This document shows, piece by piece, positions 51,558 to 61,933 of a stretch of DNA of 64,000 nucleotides. Every line of letters starts with the position of its first letter. Within the stretch, counting starts at the first letter, position 1. Source of the DNA: Halomonas sp. HL-48 (lineage in GTDB: Bacteria > Pseudomonadota > Gammaproteobacteria > Pseudomonadales > Halomonadaceae); contig NZ_LJZS01000005.1 of assembly GCF_001314875.1 (NCBI RefSeq), positions 62,001-126,000 of the forward strand. Direction: 5' to 3'. The notes beneath the pieces were generated by a model that saw only the letters and a list, made by a program, of their open reading frames with translations, did no database searches and had not been told where the DNA came from. Made by a program: the position numbers and the translations under genes.

Positions 51558-52262
51558 ATGGGTCAGAAAGTCAATCCAACAGGCATTCGACTGGGCATCG
51601 TCAAAGACCATGCTTCTGTCTGGTATGCCGAGCGCGGCGCCTATGCCGATAAGCTCAATAACGATCTCGAAGTGCGTAGCTTCCTGGAAGAGCGTCTTAA
51701 AAACGCCTCCGTTAGCCGTATTCACATCGAGCGTCCGGCGAACAACGCCCGCATCACCATTCACACCGCCCGTCCGGGCATCGTGATTGGTAAGAAAGGT
51801 GAAGATGTCGACCGTCTGCGTCGTGATCTTACCGAGATGATGGGTGTTCCTGTTCACGTGAACATCGAAGAAGTTCGCAAGCCGGAGCTGGACGCCAAGC
51901 TCGTCGCTGCCAACGTAGCGGGTCAGCTTGAGCGTCGCGTGATGTTCCGTCGCGCCATGAAGCGCGCGGTACAGAACGCAATGCGTCTTGGCGCTGGCGG
52001 CATCAAGATTCAGCTGTCAGGTCGTCTGGGTGGTGCTGAAATCGCACGTACCGAATGGTACCGCGAAGGTCGCGTTCCGCTGCACACGTTGCGTGCGGAC
52101 ATCGACTACGCCACTTACGAAGCTCACACCACCTACGGCGTTATCGGCGTCAAAGTGTGGATCTTCAAGGGTGAAATCCTCGGCGGTATCGAGGAAGTAC
52201 GTGCCAAGGCTAAGCAACAGCAGCCTGCCGGCAACGCGCCCAAGAAAAAAGGTTCCAGGTAA
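51558..52262 (+). CDS. rpsC: Ribosomal protein S3
   Basis: 234 residues. [17 protein letters not shown] opening, KH-domain [11 protein letters not shown] loop, and the [20 protein letters not shown] segment at the mRNA entry tunnel. Confidence 0.99.
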   Translation: MGQKVNPTGIRLGIVKDHASVWYAERGAYADKLNNDLEVRSFLEERLKNASVSRIHIERPANNARITIHTARPGIVIGKKGEDVDRLRRDLTEMMGVPVHVNIEEVRKPELDAKLVAANVAGQLERRVMFRRAMKRAVQNAMRLGAGGIKIQLSGRLGGAEIARTEWYREGRVPLHTLRADIDYATYEAHTTYGVIGVKVWIFKGEILGGIEEVRAKAKQQQPAGNAPKKKGSR

Positions 52263-52277
52263 GGGGAGAGCGAGTCG

Positions 52278-52691
52278 ATGTTACAGCCCAAGCGTATGAA
52301 ATTCCGCAAGATGCAGAAAGGCCGCAACCGTGGCCTGGCGCATCGCGGAAGCAAGATCAGCTTCGGGGAGTACGGCCTGAAAGCTACCGGTCGCGGCCGC
52401 ATCACAGCGCGCCAGATCGAAGCCGGCCGTCGTGCGATCACACGTCACGTTAAACGTGGCGGTAAGATTTGGATCCGCGTCTTCCCTGACAAGCCGATCT
52501 CCAAGAAGCCGCTCGAAGTTCGTATGGGTAAAGGTAAAGGCTCCGTCGAGTACTGGGTAGCCCAGATCCAGCCGGGTCGGGTCCTGTACGAGATCGAGGG
52601 TGTGCCTGAAGAGCTTGCACGTGAAGCGTTTGAGCTTGCGGCACAGAAAATGCCCATATCCACCACCTTTGCGAAACGGACGGTGATGTGA
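52278..52691 (+). CDS. rplP: Ribosomal protein L16
   Basis: 137 residues. [19 protein letters not shown] opening, [20 protein letters not shown] in the middle. Contacts A-site tRNA. The stop TGA overlaps the rpmC ATG (TGATG). Confidence 0.98.
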   Translation: MLQPKRMKFRKMQKGRNRGLAHRGSKISFGEYGLKATGRGRITARQIEAGRRAITRHVKRGGKIWIRVFPDKPISKKPLEVRMGKGKGSVEYWVAQIQPGRVLYEIEGVPEELAREAFELAAQKMPISTTFAKRTVM

Positions 52692-52882
52692 TGAAAGCCC
52701 AGGAAATTCGTGAAAAGTCCGCAGGAGAGCTCAAAGAGCAGCTCCTCGAGCTACTCCGCGAGCAGTTCAACCTGCGCATGCAGAAGGCCACTGGCCAACT
52801 GAGCCAGACTCATCTGCTCAAGCAGGTCCGTCGGGATATTGCCCGTGTGAAGACTGTGCTCAACGAGAAGGCAGGTGATTGA
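52691..52882 (+). CDS. rpmC: Ribosomal protein L29
   Basis: 63 residues from the ATG at 52691, sharing its A with the rplP stop. Alpha-helical hairpin with [13 protein letters not shown]. Near the tunnel exit next to L23. Confidence 0.97.
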   Translation: MKAQEIREKSAGELKEQLLELLREQFNLRMQKATGQLSQTHLLKQVRRDIARVKTVLNEKAGD

Positions 52883-52883
52883 G

Positions 52884-53144
52884 ATGGCCGAAGAGAAAAA
52901 AGCACGTACGCTCACCGGCAAGGTGGTGAGCGACAAGATGGAAAAATCCATCGTCGTTATGATCGAGCGTCGTGAACGTCACCCGATCTACGGAAAATAC
53001 GTTAAGCGCTCCACCAAGCTGCACGCCCATGATGAGGCGAACCAGGCTAAGGCAGGCGATACGGTTTCCATTCAGGAGTGCCGTCCGCTTTCCAAAAAGA
53101 AAGCCTGGACGCTGGTCGAGGTGGTCGAGCAGGCCAAGGGTTAA
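52884..53144 (+). CDS. rpsQ: Ribosomal protein S17
   Basis: 86 residues from the ATG at 52884. [18 protein letters not shown] and [19 protein letters not shown] are typical. Early 16S rRNA 5'-domain binder. Last gene of the S10 operon; 50 bp to rplN. Confidence 0.98.
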   Translation: MAEEKKARTLTGKVVSDKMEKSIVVMIERRERHPIYGKYVKRSTKLHAHDEANQAKAGDTVSIQECRPLSKKKAWTLVEVVEQAKG

Positions 53145-53194
53145 TCCATGTGCCTGTTTAACCAGTGCAGTCAGATTAGGTTTGGAGAAAACCG

Positions 53195-53566
53195 ATGATT
53201 CAGACTCAGACAATGCTGGATGTCGCCGACAACAGCGGAGCGCGCCGGGTGCAATGCATCAAGGTGTTGGGCGGTTCACACCGTCGCTATGCTCGCGTTG
53301 GTGACGTCATCAAGGTTACGGTGAAAGAAGCCATTCCGCGTGGCAAGGTCAAAAAAGGCCAGGTTCTTAAAGCGGTGGTGGTTCGCACCCGTAGTGGCGT
53401 CCGTCGTAGCGACGGTTCGCTGATCCGTTTCGATGGAAATGCGGCGGTTTTGTTGAACAACACCAACGAACAGCCAATCGGTACTCGTATTTTCGGGCCG
53501 GTCACTCGTGAGCTTCGTAACGAGAAGTTCATGAAGATCATTTCCTTAGCGCCTGAAGTGCTGTAA
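53195..53566 (+). CDS. rplN: Ribosomal protein L14
   Basis: 123 residues. [20 protein letters not shown] opening, [20 protein letters not shown]. Forms an intersubunit bridge and the RsfS-binding site. First gene of the spc operon. Confidence 0.99.
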   Translation: MIQTQTMLDVADNSGARRVQCIKVLGGSHRRYARVGDVIKVTVKEAIPRGKVKKGQVLKAVVVRTRSGVRRSDGSLIRFDGNAAVLLNNTNEQPIGTRIFGPVTRELRNEKFMKIISLAPEVL

Positions 53567-53580
53567 GGAGCGAGGCGGAT

Positions 53581-53895
53581 ATGCAAAAAATCAAACGTGA
53601 CGATGAAGTCATCGTCATCGCCGGAAAGGATAAGGGCAAGCGTGGCACCGTTAAGCGGGTATTAGAAAACCGCTTTTTGGTGTCCGGTGTGAACATGATT
53701 AAACGTCACACCAAGCCAAATCCCATGGCGGGAAATCAGGGCGGTATCGTCGAGCGTGAGGCTCCGATTCACGCGTCCAACGTAGCCATCTTCAATTCGG
53801 AGACCGGTAAGGCGGATCGCGTCGGCTTCCAAGTGAAGGAAGACGGTACCAAGGTACGTATCTACAAGTCGACGCAGACGCAGATCGACGCCTAA
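53581..53895 (+). CDS. rplX: Ribosomal protein L24
   Basis: 104 residues. KOW motif [16 protein letters not shown] near the N terminus and [11 protein letters not shown] in the middle. An initiator of 50S assembly. Confidence 0.98.
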   Translation: MQKIKRDDEVIVIAGKDKGKRGTVKRVLENRFLVSGVNMIKRHTKPNPMAGNQGGIVEREAPIHASNVAIFNSETGKADRVGFQVKEDGTKVRIYKSTQTQIDA

Positions 53896-53913
53896 CGCGA
53901 GTCGGGTAGCAAA

Positions 53914-54453
53914 ATGGCGAACTTGAAAGAACGTTATCAAAACGAGGTGGTAGCTCAGCTCAAAGAGCAGTTTAGCTACGCCAACGTAATGCAGGTGCCG
54001 CGCATCACGAAAGTGACGCTCAATATGGGCATCGGCGACGCGGTCAGCGATAAAAAGCTGATCGACAATGCCATCGGCGATCTGGAGATGTTGTCCGGTC
54101 AAAAGCCGTTGGTGACCAAGGCACGCAAGTCCATCGCGGGCTTCAAGGTGCGTGAAGGTTGGCCGATCGGCATCAAGGTGACCCTGCGCGCTGAGCGCAT
54201 GTGGGACTTCCTGGACCGCCTGGTCAACATCGCGATTCCTCGCGTGCGTGACTTCCGTGGTCTCAACCCGAAGTCCTTCGACGGTCGCGGCAACTACTCC
54301 ATGGGTGTGCGTGAGCAGATCATCTTCCCGGAGATCGAGTATGATAAAATCGATCGTATCCGCGGGTTGGACGTCACTATCACCACCACCGCCAACACCG
54401 ACGAGGAAGGTCGCGCGCTCTTATCCGCGCTGAACTTCCCGTTTAAGAAATAA
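53914..54453 (+). CDS. rplE: Ribosomal protein L5
   Basis: 179 residues. [21 protein letters not shown] and the [19 protein letters not shown] segment. Part of the 5S RNP with L18. Confidence 0.99.
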   Translation: MANLKERYQNEVVAQLKEQFSYANVMQVPRITKVTLNMGIGDAVSDKKLIDNAIGDLEMLSGQKPLVTKARKSIAGFKVREGWPIGIKVTLRAERMWDFLDRLVNIAIPRVRDFRGLNPKSFDGRGNYSMGVREQIIFPEIEYDKIDRIRGLDVTITTTANTDEEGRALLSALNFPFKK

Positions 54454-54463
54454 GGGTTGGATC

Positions 54464-54769
54464 ATGGCAAAGAAAAGCATGGTAGAGCGTGAGCTCAAGC
54501 GCACGAAACTGGTCGAGAAGTACGCGGCCAAGCGCGCTGAGCTCAAAGCAATCATCGTAGATGTGAACGCTTCTGAGGAAGATCGCTTCGAGGCGACGCT
54601 GAAGCTGCAGCAACTGCCGCGCGATTCGAGCCCGGTTCGTCAGCGTAACCGCTGCCGTATCACCGGCCGTCCGCACGGTTTTTACAACAAGTTCGGCCTC
54701 GGCCGTAACAAGCTGCGTGAAGCCGCCATGCGTGGCGACGTCCCTGGACTCAAGAAGTCCAGCTGGTAA
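54464..54769 (+). CDS. rpsN: Ribosomal protein S14 (zinc-free form)
   Basis: 101 residues, the long form without the CxxC zinc motif. C-terminal [20 protein letters not shown] and [18 protein letters not shown]. 30S head protein. Confidence 0.98.
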   Translation: MAKKSMVERELKRTKLVEKYAAKRAELKAIIVDVNASEEDRFEATLKLQQLPRDSSPVRQRNRCRITGRPHGFYNKFGLGRNKLREAAMRGDVPGLKKSSW

Positions 54770-54801
54770 CGCCACGTAGAATCATCAGGAGCGCACATTA
54801 A

Positions 54802-55194
54802 ATGAGCATGCAAGACACTCTGGCGGATATGTTTACCCGTATCCGCAATGCGCAGATGGCCACCAAGGAGACGGTCACCATGCCGTCCTCCAAGTTGAAA
54901 GTGGAAGTGGCCCGCGTGCTGAAAGAAGAGGGCTACATCGCCGATTTCACGGTGGCTGAAAGCACCAAGCCCGAATTAACCGTGACTCTCAAGTACTTTG
55001 AGGGCAAGCCGGTTATCGACCATATCCAGCGGGTTTCCAAGCCGTCTCTGCGCCGTTACATGGGCAAGGACAACCTGCCTAAGGTCGCCGATGGTCTGGG
55101 TATCGCAATCGTGACGACCTCTAACGGGGTTATGACCGATCGTGCCGCTCGCCAGGCGGGTGTTGGTGGCGAAGTCATCTGCACCGTATTCTAG
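54802..55194 (+). CDS. rpsH: Ribosomal protein S8
   Basis: 130 residues. [19 protein letters not shown] opening and C-terminal [20 protein letters not shown] with [10 protein letters not shown]. Central 16S binder; in E. coli it represses the spc operon by binding near rplE. Confidence 0.99.
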   Translation: MSMQDTLADMFTRIRNAQMATKETVTMPSSKLKVEVARVLKEEGYIADFTVAESTKPELTVTLKYFEGKPVIDHIQRVSKPSLRRYMGKDNLPKVADGLGIAIVTTSNGVMTDRAARQAGVGGEVICTVF

Positions 55195-55203
55195 GAGGCT
55201 GGA

Positions 55204-55734
55204 ATGTCCCGCATAGCGAAATATCCGGTTAAAGTGCCTGCCGGTGTCGAGATCAAAATCGACGCTGACCAGCTGACCGCCAAAGGCGGCCAAGGCACGC
55301 TGTCAATGACCATTCACCACGACGTGGTAGTGGGTCAAGAAGATGGCCAGCTGACCTTCGCCCCGAGTGAATCTGCCAAGAGCTGGGCAATGGCCGGTAC
55401 TACCCGCGCCTTGGTTCAGAACCTGGTGACGGGCGTATCCGAGGGTTTCACAAAGACTCTCGAAATTGTTGGCGTCGGTTATCGTGCCCAAGCAAAGGGC
55501 CAGACGCTCAATCTTTCACTGGGCTTCTCGCACCCGGTCGACTACGAACTGCCGAAAGGTGTCTCAGCGGAAACGCCGAAGAACACCGTGATCGTGCTGA
55601 AAAGCGCGGACAAGCAGCAGCTCGGTCAGTGCGCCGCGGAAATCCGCGCCTTCCGTCCCCCCGAGCCGTATAAAGGCAAGGGTGTCCGGTACGCCGACGA
55701 GCAGGTGCGTCGCAAAGAAGCCAAGAAGAAGTAA
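55204..55734 (+). CDS. rplF: Ribosomal protein L6
   Basis: 176 residues with two related domains. [19 protein letters not shown] opening and C-terminal [20 protein letters not shown]. Near the sarcin-ricin loop, assisting factor binding. Confidence 0.98.
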   Translation: MSRIAKYPVKVPAGVEIKIDADQLTAKGGQGTLSMTIHHDVVVGQEDGQLTFAPSESAKSWAMAGTTRALVQNLVTGVSEGFTKTLEIVGVGYRAQAKGQTLNLSLGFSHPVDYELPKGVSAETPKNTVIVLKSADKQQLGQCAAEIRAFRPPEPYKGKGVRYADEQVRRKEAKKK

Positions 55735-55743
55735 GGCAGGGTT

Positions 55744-56094
55744 ATGAACGCGAAGAAAGAATCTCGTCTCCGTCGTGCCCGCCGCGCTCGCGCCAAGATC
55801 CGCGAGCTGGGCGTGTATCGCCTGTGCGTCAACCGTACCCCGCGTCACATCTATGCGCAGATTATCTCGCCGGATGGTGGCAAAGTGTTGGCCAGCGCTT
55901 CTACGCTGGACAAGGCACTGCGCGAGGGTGCGACTGGTAACTCAGAAGCTGCCACGAAAGTCGGCGAACTGATTGCCAAGCGCGCTAAAGAAGCAGGCAT
56001 CACCCAGGTGGCCTTCGACCGTGCTGGCTTTAAGTATCACGGCCGCGTCAAGGCTCTGGCCGACGCCGCACGTGAAGGCGGCCTGGAATTCTAA
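55744..56094 (+). CDS. rplR: Ribosomal protein L18
   Basis: 116 residues. Basic N-terminal tail ([18 protein letters not shown]) and C-terminal [20 protein letters not shown]. Binds 5S rRNA. Confidence 0.98.
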   Translation: MNAKKESRLRRARRARAKIRELGVYRLCVNRTPRHIYAQIISPDGGKVLASASTLDKALREGATGNSEAATKVGELIAKRAKEAGITQVAFDRAGFKYHGRVKALADAAREGGLEF

Positions 56095-56106
56095 AGGGTT
56101 TTTACG

Positions 56107-56607
56107 ATGGCGAAGAACGAACAGCAAAGCGGTGATCTGCAAGAAAAGCTCGTGCAGGTCAACCGCGTCGCCAAGGTGGTCAAAGGTGGTCGTATTTTCG
56201 GCTTCACCGCACTGACCGTCGTTGGTGATGGTAAAGGTCGTGTCGGTTTCGGTCGTGGTAAGGCGCGTGAAGTGCCGATCGCGATTCAGAAAGCGATGGA
56301 TCAAGCTCGTCGCAACATGGTCAAGGTCAACCTTTCAGGCCACACGCTGCAATACCCGGTTAAAGCCCGTCACGGTGCTTCCAAGGTATTCATGCAGCCG
56401 GCGTCTGAAGGTACCGGCATCATCGCCGGTGGTGCTATGCGCTCTGTACTGGAGCTCGCTGGCGTCCATGACGTACTGGCCAAGTGTTACGGTTCCACCA
56501 ACCCGGTTAACGTGGTACGAGCGACTGTCAAAGGTCTCTCTTCCATGCAGGCACCGGAAGACGTGGCCGCCAAGCGCGGTCTGTCTGTCGAAGCGATCAC
56601 GGGGTAA
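56107..56607 (+). CDS. rpsE: Ribosomal protein S5
   Basis: 166 residues. [19 protein letters not shown] with the N-terminal dsRNA-binding domain and [20 protein letters not shown]. Decoding accuracy and mRNA helicase activity with S3 and S4. Confidence 0.99.
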   Translation: MAKNEQQSGDLQEKLVQVNRVAKVVKGGRIFGFTALTVVGDGKGRVGFGRGKAREVPIAIQKAMDQARRNMVKVNLSGHTLQYPVKARHGASKVFMQPASEGTGIIAGGAMRSVLELAGVHDVLAKCYGSTNPVNVVRATVKGLSSMQAPEDVAAKRGLSVEAITG

Positions 56608-56613
56608 GGCACC

Positions 56614-56796
56614 ATGGCAGCAACGATCAAGGTTACCCAGATCCGCAGCACCATCGGCGTTCTGCCCAAGCACAAGGCCACGATGAGTGGTCTGGGCCTG
56701 CGTCGCATCGGTCATTCGGTTGAGCTGGAAGACACCCCTGCCGTACGCGGCATGATCCACAAGGTGAACTACCTTGTGCGCGTTGAGGGAGAGTAA
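56614..56796 (+). CDS. rpmD: Ribosomal protein L30
   Basis: 60 residues. [20 protein letters not shown] and [20 protein letters not shown]. Standard bacterial short L30. Confidence 0.98.
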   Translation: MAATIKVTQIRSTIGVLPKHKATMSGLGLRRIGHSVELEDTPAVRGMIHKVNYLVRVEGE

Positions 56797-56799
56797 TCC

Positions 56800-57234
56800 A
56801 TGAAACTCAATACCTTGAGCCCGGCAGCGGGCTCCAAACACGCTGCAAAGCGCGTTGGTCGTGGTATCGGCTCCGGTCTTGGTAAGACCGGCGGCCGTGG
56901 CCACAAAGGCCAGAAAGCACGCAGCGGCGGCAGCGTGAAGCCAGGTTTCGAAGGCGGTCAGATGCCGTTGCAGCGTCGTCTGCCGAAATTCGGCTTTACG
57001 TCAGCCAAGTCGCTGGTGTCAGAAGAAGTACGCCTGGCTGAGCTCGGCCAAGTGGCCGGTGACGAGGTAACCCTCGACACGCTGAAGCAGGCTAACGTGC
57101 TGAAGGATTCGACGCTACACGCGAAGATCATCCTTTCCGGCGATCTGAAAAAAGCGGTTATCGTTCGCGGCATCAAGGTCACCAAAGGTGCCCGTGAAGC
57201 GATCGAAGCCGCTGGCGGCAAGGTAGAGGACTAA
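56800..57234 (+). CDS. rplO: Ribosomal protein L15
   Basis: 144 residues. Glycine/lysine-rich N terminus ([33 protein letters not shown]). Abuts secY directly (stop and start adjacent). Confidence 0.98.
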   Translation: MKLNTLSPAAGSKHAAKRVGRGIGSGLGKTGGRGHKGQKARSGGSVKPGFEGGQMPLQRRLPKFGFTSAKSLVSEEVRLAELGQVAGDEVTLDTLKQANVLKDSTLHAKIILSGDLKKAVIVRGIKVTKGAREAIEAAGGKVED

Positions 57235-58566
57235 ATGGCCAAGTCAGGAAACATGCCGGCGATGGGCAGCGGTCTGAGTGAACTGTGGGCGCGTCTGCGC
57301 TTCGTGCTCCTCGCCATCGTGGTGTACCGTATTGGTGCCCACATTCCCGTTCCCGGTATCAATCCTGACCAGCTTGCTGCCTTGTTTAGGGAGCAACAGG
57401 GCACCATTCTGGGCATGTTCAACATGTTCTCGGGTGGCGCCCTGGAGCGCATGAGCGTCCTCGCCCTGGGTATTATGCCCTATATTTCGGCGTCGATTAT
57501 CATGCAGCTGATGACTGCGGTCTCTCCTCATCTTGAACAGCTCAAGAAAGAGGGCGAGGCCGGCCGCCGCAAGATTAGTCAGTACACCCGCTACGGCACG
57601 GTGATACTGGCCTTTGTTCAGGCTGTCGGCATGTCCGTCGGCTTGGCGAGCCAGGGTATTGCCTACACCGCCGACTTCAGCTTCTACTTTACCGCCGTGA
57701 TTACCTTCGTATCAGGTGCGGTATTCATGATGTGGCTGGGTGAGCAAATTACCGAAAAAGGCATCGGCAACGGTATTTCGCTGCTGATCTTTGCCGGTAT
57801 TGTGGCGGGGCTGCCCAGCGCGGTAGGCCAGGCGTTTGAACTGGCTCGTAATGAAGGGGCCTGGAACGTATTGCCGCTGCTGGGGTTATCGGCACTGGGT
57901 ATTGCCACCGTGGCCTTTGTGGTATTCATCGAGCGCGGCCAACGTCGTCTCAAAGTGAATTATCCACGCCGCCAAGTCGGCAACAAGATGTATGCAGGGC
58001 AAAGCAGCTACCTGCCGCTGAAAGTGAACATGGCTGGCGTTATTCCTGCCATCTTCGCCTCCAGTATCCTGCTCTTCCCGGCCTCGATCGGCCAGTGGGT
58101 AGGCGCAGGCGATGGTATGGAATGGTTGCAGCGCGCCTCGCAGGCATTAGGCCCCGGCCAACCGCTTTACATCTTGCTTTTTGGTGCGGCAGTGGTATTC
58201 TTCTGCTTCTTTTACACAGCGCTGGTCTTCAACCCCAAGGATGTGGCTGACAATCTGAAAAAGTCAGGCGCCTTCCTACCGGGTATTCGTCCTGGCGAGC
58301 AGACCGCTCGCTACATTGACAAGGTCATGACGCGTTTAACGTTGTTTGGTGCCTTGTACATCACTGCGGTTTCCCTGATGCCCCAGTTCCTGATCGTAGC
58401 GTGGAACGTGCCGTTCTTCTTTGGCGGTACCTCGCTTTTGATCGTGGTCGTGGTCATCATGGACTTCATGGCCCAGGTGCAGTCGCACCTCATGTCGCAT
58501 CAATATGACTCAGTGATGAAGAAGTCCAACCTGAAAGGCTACGGTAGTGGCGGCATCATGCGCTAA
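57235..58566 (+). CDS. secY: Preprotein translocase subunit SecY
   Basis: 443 residues, ten membrane helices. Markers include [20 protein letters not shown], the [14 protein letters not shown] plug/pore helix and the cytoplasmic [20 protein letters not shown]. Central channel of SecYEG, working with the SecE encoded at 31.3 kb. It immediately follows rplO. Confidence 0.98.
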   Translation: MAKSGNMPAMGSGLSELWARLRFVLLAIVVYRIGAHIPVPGINPDQLAALFREQQGTILGMFNMFSGGALERMSVLALGIMPYISASIIMQLMTAVSPHLEQLKKEGEAGRRKISQYTRYGTVILAFVQAVGMSVGLASQGIAYTADFSFYFTAVITFVSGAVFMMWLGEQITEKGIGNGISLLIFAGIVAGLPSAVGQAFELARNEGAWNVLPLLGLSALGIATVAFVVFIERGQRRLKVNYPRRQVGNKMYAGQSSYLPLKVNMAGVIPAIFASSILLFPASIGQWVGAGDGMEWLQRASQALGPGQPLYILLFGAAVVFFCFFYTALVFNPKDVADNLKKSGAFLPGIRPGEQTARYIDKVMTRLTLFGALYITAVSLMPQFLIVAWNVPFFFGGTSLLIVVVVIMDFMAQVQSHLMSHQYDSVMKKSNLKGYGSGGIMR

Positions 58567-58595
58567 GGCGCGTGCCGTCCGTATTGGAGAGAACG

Positions 58596-58709
58596 ATGAA
58601 AGTTCGAGCTTCCGTAAAGAAAATGTGCCGTAACTGCAAGATCATTCGTCGCAATGGCGCGGTACGCGTCATCTGCAGCGAACCACGGCACAAGCAGCGC
58701 CAGGGTTAA
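58596..58709 (+). CDS. rpmJ: Ribosomal protein L36 (zinc form)
   Basis: 37 residues from the ATG at 58596 (GGAGAG upstream). Zinc ribbon formed by Cys11, Cys14, Cys27 and His32, so this is the C+ type. Last gene of the spc operon, 29 bp after secY. Confidence 0.97.
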   Translation: MKVRASVKKMCRNCKIIRRNGAVRVICSEPRHKQRQG

Positions 58710-58737
58710 TTTCCTGGTCTGTATTAAGCGGGTGCCG

Positions 58738-58774
58738 GCATACCCCTTGCCTTCGGGCAGCTAAAGGGGTATGC
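58738..58774 (+). repeat. Hairpin at the spc/alpha operon boundary
   Basis: Perfect 11-bp stem GCATACCCCTT/AAGGGGTATGC (58738-58748 with 58764-58774) enclosing a small GCC-TTCG-GGC stem-loop. No T-run follows. It lies between rpmJ and rpsM, where the S4-responsive leader of the alpha operon is found in E. coli; identity with that element is not shown. Confidence 0.6.
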
Positions 58775-58831
58775 TGTTGCGCCTTTTAAAGATGATTAAC
58801 GAGCAAGCCGCTCAAATTTCGGAGTAAGCTG

Positions 58832-59188
58832 ATGGCCCGTATTGCAGGCGTCAATATCCCGGACAACAAGCATGCGGCGATCTCGCTGACCTATATCTTC
58901 GGGATTGGCCGTACTCGTGCAGAGCACATCTGTGCTGCTGCCGGTATTGCCATGAATGCCAAGATCCAGGATCTGTCTTCTGAAGAAGTCGATACCCTGC
59001 GTTCTGAAGTTGGCAAGTACACCGTAGAAGGTGACCTTCGTCGTGATGTCACGCTTAACATTAAGCGTCTCATGGACTTGGGTTGCTACCGTGGTCTGCG
59101 TCATCGTCGTAGTCTTCCGCTGCGTGGTCAGCGGACCAAGACTAACGCGCGTACCCGTAAGGGCCCGCGTAAGCCGATCCGCAAATAA
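58832..59188 (+). CDS. rpsM: Ribosomal protein S13
   Basis: 118 residues. [20 protein letters not shown] opening, [20 protein letters not shown] tail reaching the P-site tRNA. First gene of the alpha operon. Confidence 0.99.
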   Translation: MARIAGVNIPDNKHAAISLTYIFGIGRTRAEHICAAAGIAMNAKIQDLSSEEVDTLRSEVGKYTVEGDLRRDVTLNIKRLMDLGCYRGLRHRRSLPLRGQRTKTNARTRKGPRKPIRK

Positions 59189-59227
59189 CACGCACGTTCT
59201 GGCGTAAAGACAGGAATAGACATCAAC

Positions 59228-59614
59228 ATGGCTAACCCGCGTAGTAACCGTAAAAAGGTTAAAAAGCAGGTAGTGGATGCCGTCGCGCATATCCATGCCT
59301 CTTTTAACAACACGATCGTGACGATCACAGACCGCCAGGGCAACGCTCTGTCATGGGCGACTGCCGGTGGTTCGGGTTTTCGTGGTTCTCGTAAGAGCAC
59401 CCCGTTCGCTGCTCAAGTGGCAAGTGAACGTGCAGCAACTGCTGCAGCCGAGTATGGTGTGAAAAACGTCGACGTGCTGGTCAAAGGCCCCGGTCCCGGT
59501 CGTGAATCCGCCGTGCGCGCACTGAATGCCGCCGGCTTCCGCGTGCAAAGCATTATCGACGCGACGCCCATCCCCCATAATGGCTGCCGTCCGCCGAAGA
59601 AACGCCGCGTTTAA
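59228..59614 (+). CDS. rpsK: Ribosomal protein S11
   Basis: 128 residues. [20 protein letters not shown] and [18 protein letters not shown], then the [24 protein letters not shown] tail. Platform of the 30S subunit. Confidence 0.99.
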   Translation: MANPRSNRKKVKKQVVDAVAHIHASFNNTIVTITDRQGNALSWATAGGSGFRGSRKSTPFAAQVASERAATAAAEYGVKNVDVLVKGPGPGRESAVRALNAAGFRVQSIIDATPIPHNGCRPPKKRRV

Positions 59615-59626
59615 GGAGACAGATTC

Positions 59627-60247
59627 ATGGCCCGTTATATTGGACCGAAGTGCAAATTGTCTCGTCGTGAAGGCACCGATCTCTTTTTGAAGAGTGGCGT
59701 GACTCCCTTCGAGAAAAAGTGTAAATCCGAGCAGATCCCGGGTGTACACGGCCAGCGCCGTCAGCGTCTTTCCGACTACGGCTTGCAGCTTCGCGAGAAG
59801 CAGAAAGTACGCCGTATGTATGGCGTACTCGAAAAGCAGTTCCGTAACTACTACAAAGAAGCCGCTCGCCTGAAAGGCGCGACCGGTGAGGTATTGTTGC
59901 AGTTGCTCGAATCCCGACTGGATAATGTCGTCTACCGTATGGGCTTCGGCTCGACTCGCTCTGAAGCGCGTCAGCTGGTCAGCCACAAGGCGATTGCCGT
60001 GAACGGTCGCACCGTCAACGTAGCTTCCTACCAAGTGAAGCCGGGTGACGTTGTTTCCATTCGCGAAAAGGCGAAGAACCAGGCCCGCATCCAAACCTCG
60101 TTGTCCATTGCGGCCAACCGTGGCGATGTGGCGTGGATCGAAACCGACGCCAAGAAGATGGAAGGCACTTTCAAGGCTCTGCCTGAACGCGGTGACCTGA
60201 CTGCCGACATCAACGAAAACCTGATCGTCGAGCTGTACTCCAAGTAA
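59627..60247 (+). CDS. rpsD: Ribosomal protein S4
   Basis: 206 residues. [20 protein letters not shown] opening; S4 RNA-binding domain with [20 protein letters not shown]. Assembly initiator and, in E. coli, repressor of the alpha operon. Confidence 0.99.
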   Translation: MARYIGPKCKLSRREGTDLFLKSGVTPFEKKCKSEQIPGVHGQRRQRLSDYGLQLREKQKVRRMYGVLEKQFRNYYKEAARLKGATGEVLLQLLESRLDNVVYRMGFGSTRSEARQLVSHKAIAVNGRTVNVASYQVKPGDVVSIREKAKNQARIQTSLSIAANRGDVAWIETDAKKMEGTFKALPERGDLTADINENLIVELYSK

Positions 60248-60283
60248 GCAGTGTGAAGTAAACAGTCTCTGCTTCTTTGTAGC

Positions 60284-60303
60284 CCGGGCGGTTCGCCGCC
60301 CGG
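60284..60303 (+). repeat. TTCG-capped hairpin between rpsD and rpoA
   Basis: CCGGGCGG-TTCG-CCGCCCGG (60284-60303), a perfect 8-bp stem with a stable UUCG loop in the 104-bp gap before rpoA. No T-run follows. It may pause polymerase or protect the downstream mRNA. Confidence 0.6.
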
Positions 60304-60351
60304 ATGCTCCTGAGTACCAAGTATCCGTTTGGCAGCCTGAAAGGTGTTCAT

Positions 60352-61347
60352 ATGCAGCGTTCAGTGACAGAGTTTCTCCGTCCTCGTGACATCAAGGTCG
60401 AAGAAATCAGCGCACATCATGCCAAGATCGTGCTCGAACCGTTCGAGCGTGGTTTTGGCCACACCCTGGGGAATGCACTGCGTCGCATTCTGCTTTCGTC
60501 CATGCCCGGCTGTGCCGTGGTAGAGGCCGAGATTGCGGGTGTCGAGCACGAATATAGTGCCCTCGAAGGGGTGCAGGAAGATGTCATTGAAATCCTCCTG
60601 AACTTGAAAGATGTTGCGATCAAGATGCACAGCCGCGATGAGGCGGTGCTCTCGCTGAACAAGCAGGGCCCAGCCGTCGTCACCGCTGGCGACATTGCGC
60701 TTGATCATAGCGTCGAAATCGTCAACCCGGACCACGTCATTGCACACGTCAATGAAGGTGCCGAGCTGAAGATTCAGCTTAAGGTAGCGCTGGGTCGTGG
60801 TTACGAACCGGCTGACGCTCGTGGCTCTGATGAAGAGTCCCGTGCTATTGGCCGCCTGCAGTTGGATGCCACCTTCAGCCCTGTCCGCCGTGTTTCCTAT
60901 GCGGTCGAAGCTGCTCGTGTCGAGCAGCGTACCGACCTCGATAAGCTGATTATCGATCTGGAAACCGACGGTACCCTGGATCCGGAAGAGGCAATCCGCC
61001 GCAGTGCGACCATCCTGCAAGAGCAGCTGGCCGCCTTCGTCGACCTGGAAGCAGATAAAGAGCAGGAAGTCGAAGAGGAAGAGGATCATGTCGATCCTAT
61101 CCTATTGCGCCCCGTAGACGATCTTGAGTTGACCGTTCGCAGCGCGAACTGCCTAAAAGCCGAGAATATTTACTACATCGGTGATCTTATTCAGCGCACT
61201 GAAGTTGAGCTGTTGAAGACGCCGAACCTCGGTAAGAAATCCTTGAATGAAATCAAGGATGTATTGGCGGCGCGCGGCTTGTCCCTCGGCATGCGGTTGG
61301 AAAATTGGCCGCCGGCTAGCCTGAAGGACGACAAGGCCTCCGCGTGA
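60352..61347 (+). CDS. rpoA: RNA polymerase alpha subunit
   Basis: 331 residues from the ATG at 60352 (AAAGG upstream); upstream in-frame codons belong to the leader. N-terminal dimerisation domain ([18 protein letters not shown]), an unusually acidic linker (about residues 234-247), and the DNA-binding alpha-CTD ([32 protein letters not shown]). Confidence 0.99.
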   Translation: MQRSVTEFLRPRDIKVEEISAHHAKIVLEPFERGFGHTLGNALRRILLSSMPGCAVVEAEIAGVEHEYSALEGVQEDVIEILLNLKDVAIKMHSRDEAVLSLNKQGPAVVTAGDIALDHSVEIVNPDHVIAHVNEGAELKIQLKVALGRGYEPADARGSDEESRAIGRLQLDATFSPVRRVSYAVEAARVEQRTDLDKLIIDLETDGTLDPEEAIRRSATILQEQLAAFVDLEADKEQEVEEEEDHVDPILLRPVDDLELTVRSANCLKAENIYYIGDLIQRTEVELLKTPNLGKKSLNEIKDVLAARGLSLGMRLENWPPASLKDDKASA

Positions 61348-61386
61348 GTGTCGACTCGAGTCCCAGTTTGGTAAGGAATCACAACC

Positions 61387-61773
61387 ATGCGTCATCGTAA
61401 GAGTGGTCGTCATCTGAATCGTACCAGCTCGCATCGGCAGGCCATGTTCAAGAACATGTCTGTCTCGCTGGTCGAACATGAAGTCATCAAGACAACCCTG
61501 CCCAAGGCCAAGGAACTGCGTCGCGTTATCGAGCCGCTGATCACCTTGTCCAAGCAGGACAGCGTTGCCAACCGTCGTTTGGCTTTTTCCCGCACGCGCT
61601 CCAAAGAAGCCGTCGGTAAATTGTTCAACGAGTTGGGTCCGCGTTACGCCGAGCGTCCGGGCGGTTACGTCCGTATCCTCAAGTGCGGTTACCGCACCGG
61701 TGACAACGCGCCTATGGCATTCGTTGAGCTTGTCGATCGTCCCATCGTTGAAGAGGCGGCCGCAGAGGAGTAA
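61387..61773 (+). CDS. rplQ: Ribosomal protein L17
   Basis: 128 residues. [20 protein letters not shown] opening and [20 protein letters not shown]. Last gene of the alpha operon, followed by a strong terminator. Confidence 0.99.
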   Translation: MRHRKSGRHLNRTSSHRQAMFKNMSVSLVEHEVIKTTLPKAKELRRVIEPLITLSKQDSVANRRLAFSRTRSKEAVGKLFNELGPRYAERPGGYVRILKCGYRTGDNAPMAFVELVDRPIVEEAAAEE

Positions 61774-61801
61774 TTCCCTGCCGGTTTGCCGAGCCAACGT
61801 C

Positions 61802-61831
61802 AAAACCGACCCCTTGCGGGTCGGTTTTTTT
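61802..61831 (+). terminator. Intrinsic terminator of the alpha operon
   Basis: AAAACCGACCC/GGGTCGGTTTT stem (61802-61812 with 61818-61828) followed by further T residues, 28 bp after rplQ. Ends the continuous ribosomal protein block. Confidence 0.93.
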
Positions 61832-61933
61832 ATATCGCCGTTTTGTGATGGCTGCGTATATACTCAAGGCGTTAACCTGTCATGCAGGTACAAATAAGAT
61901 GGCGGTGTTGGAAGCTACTTCTAGGGGACACGT

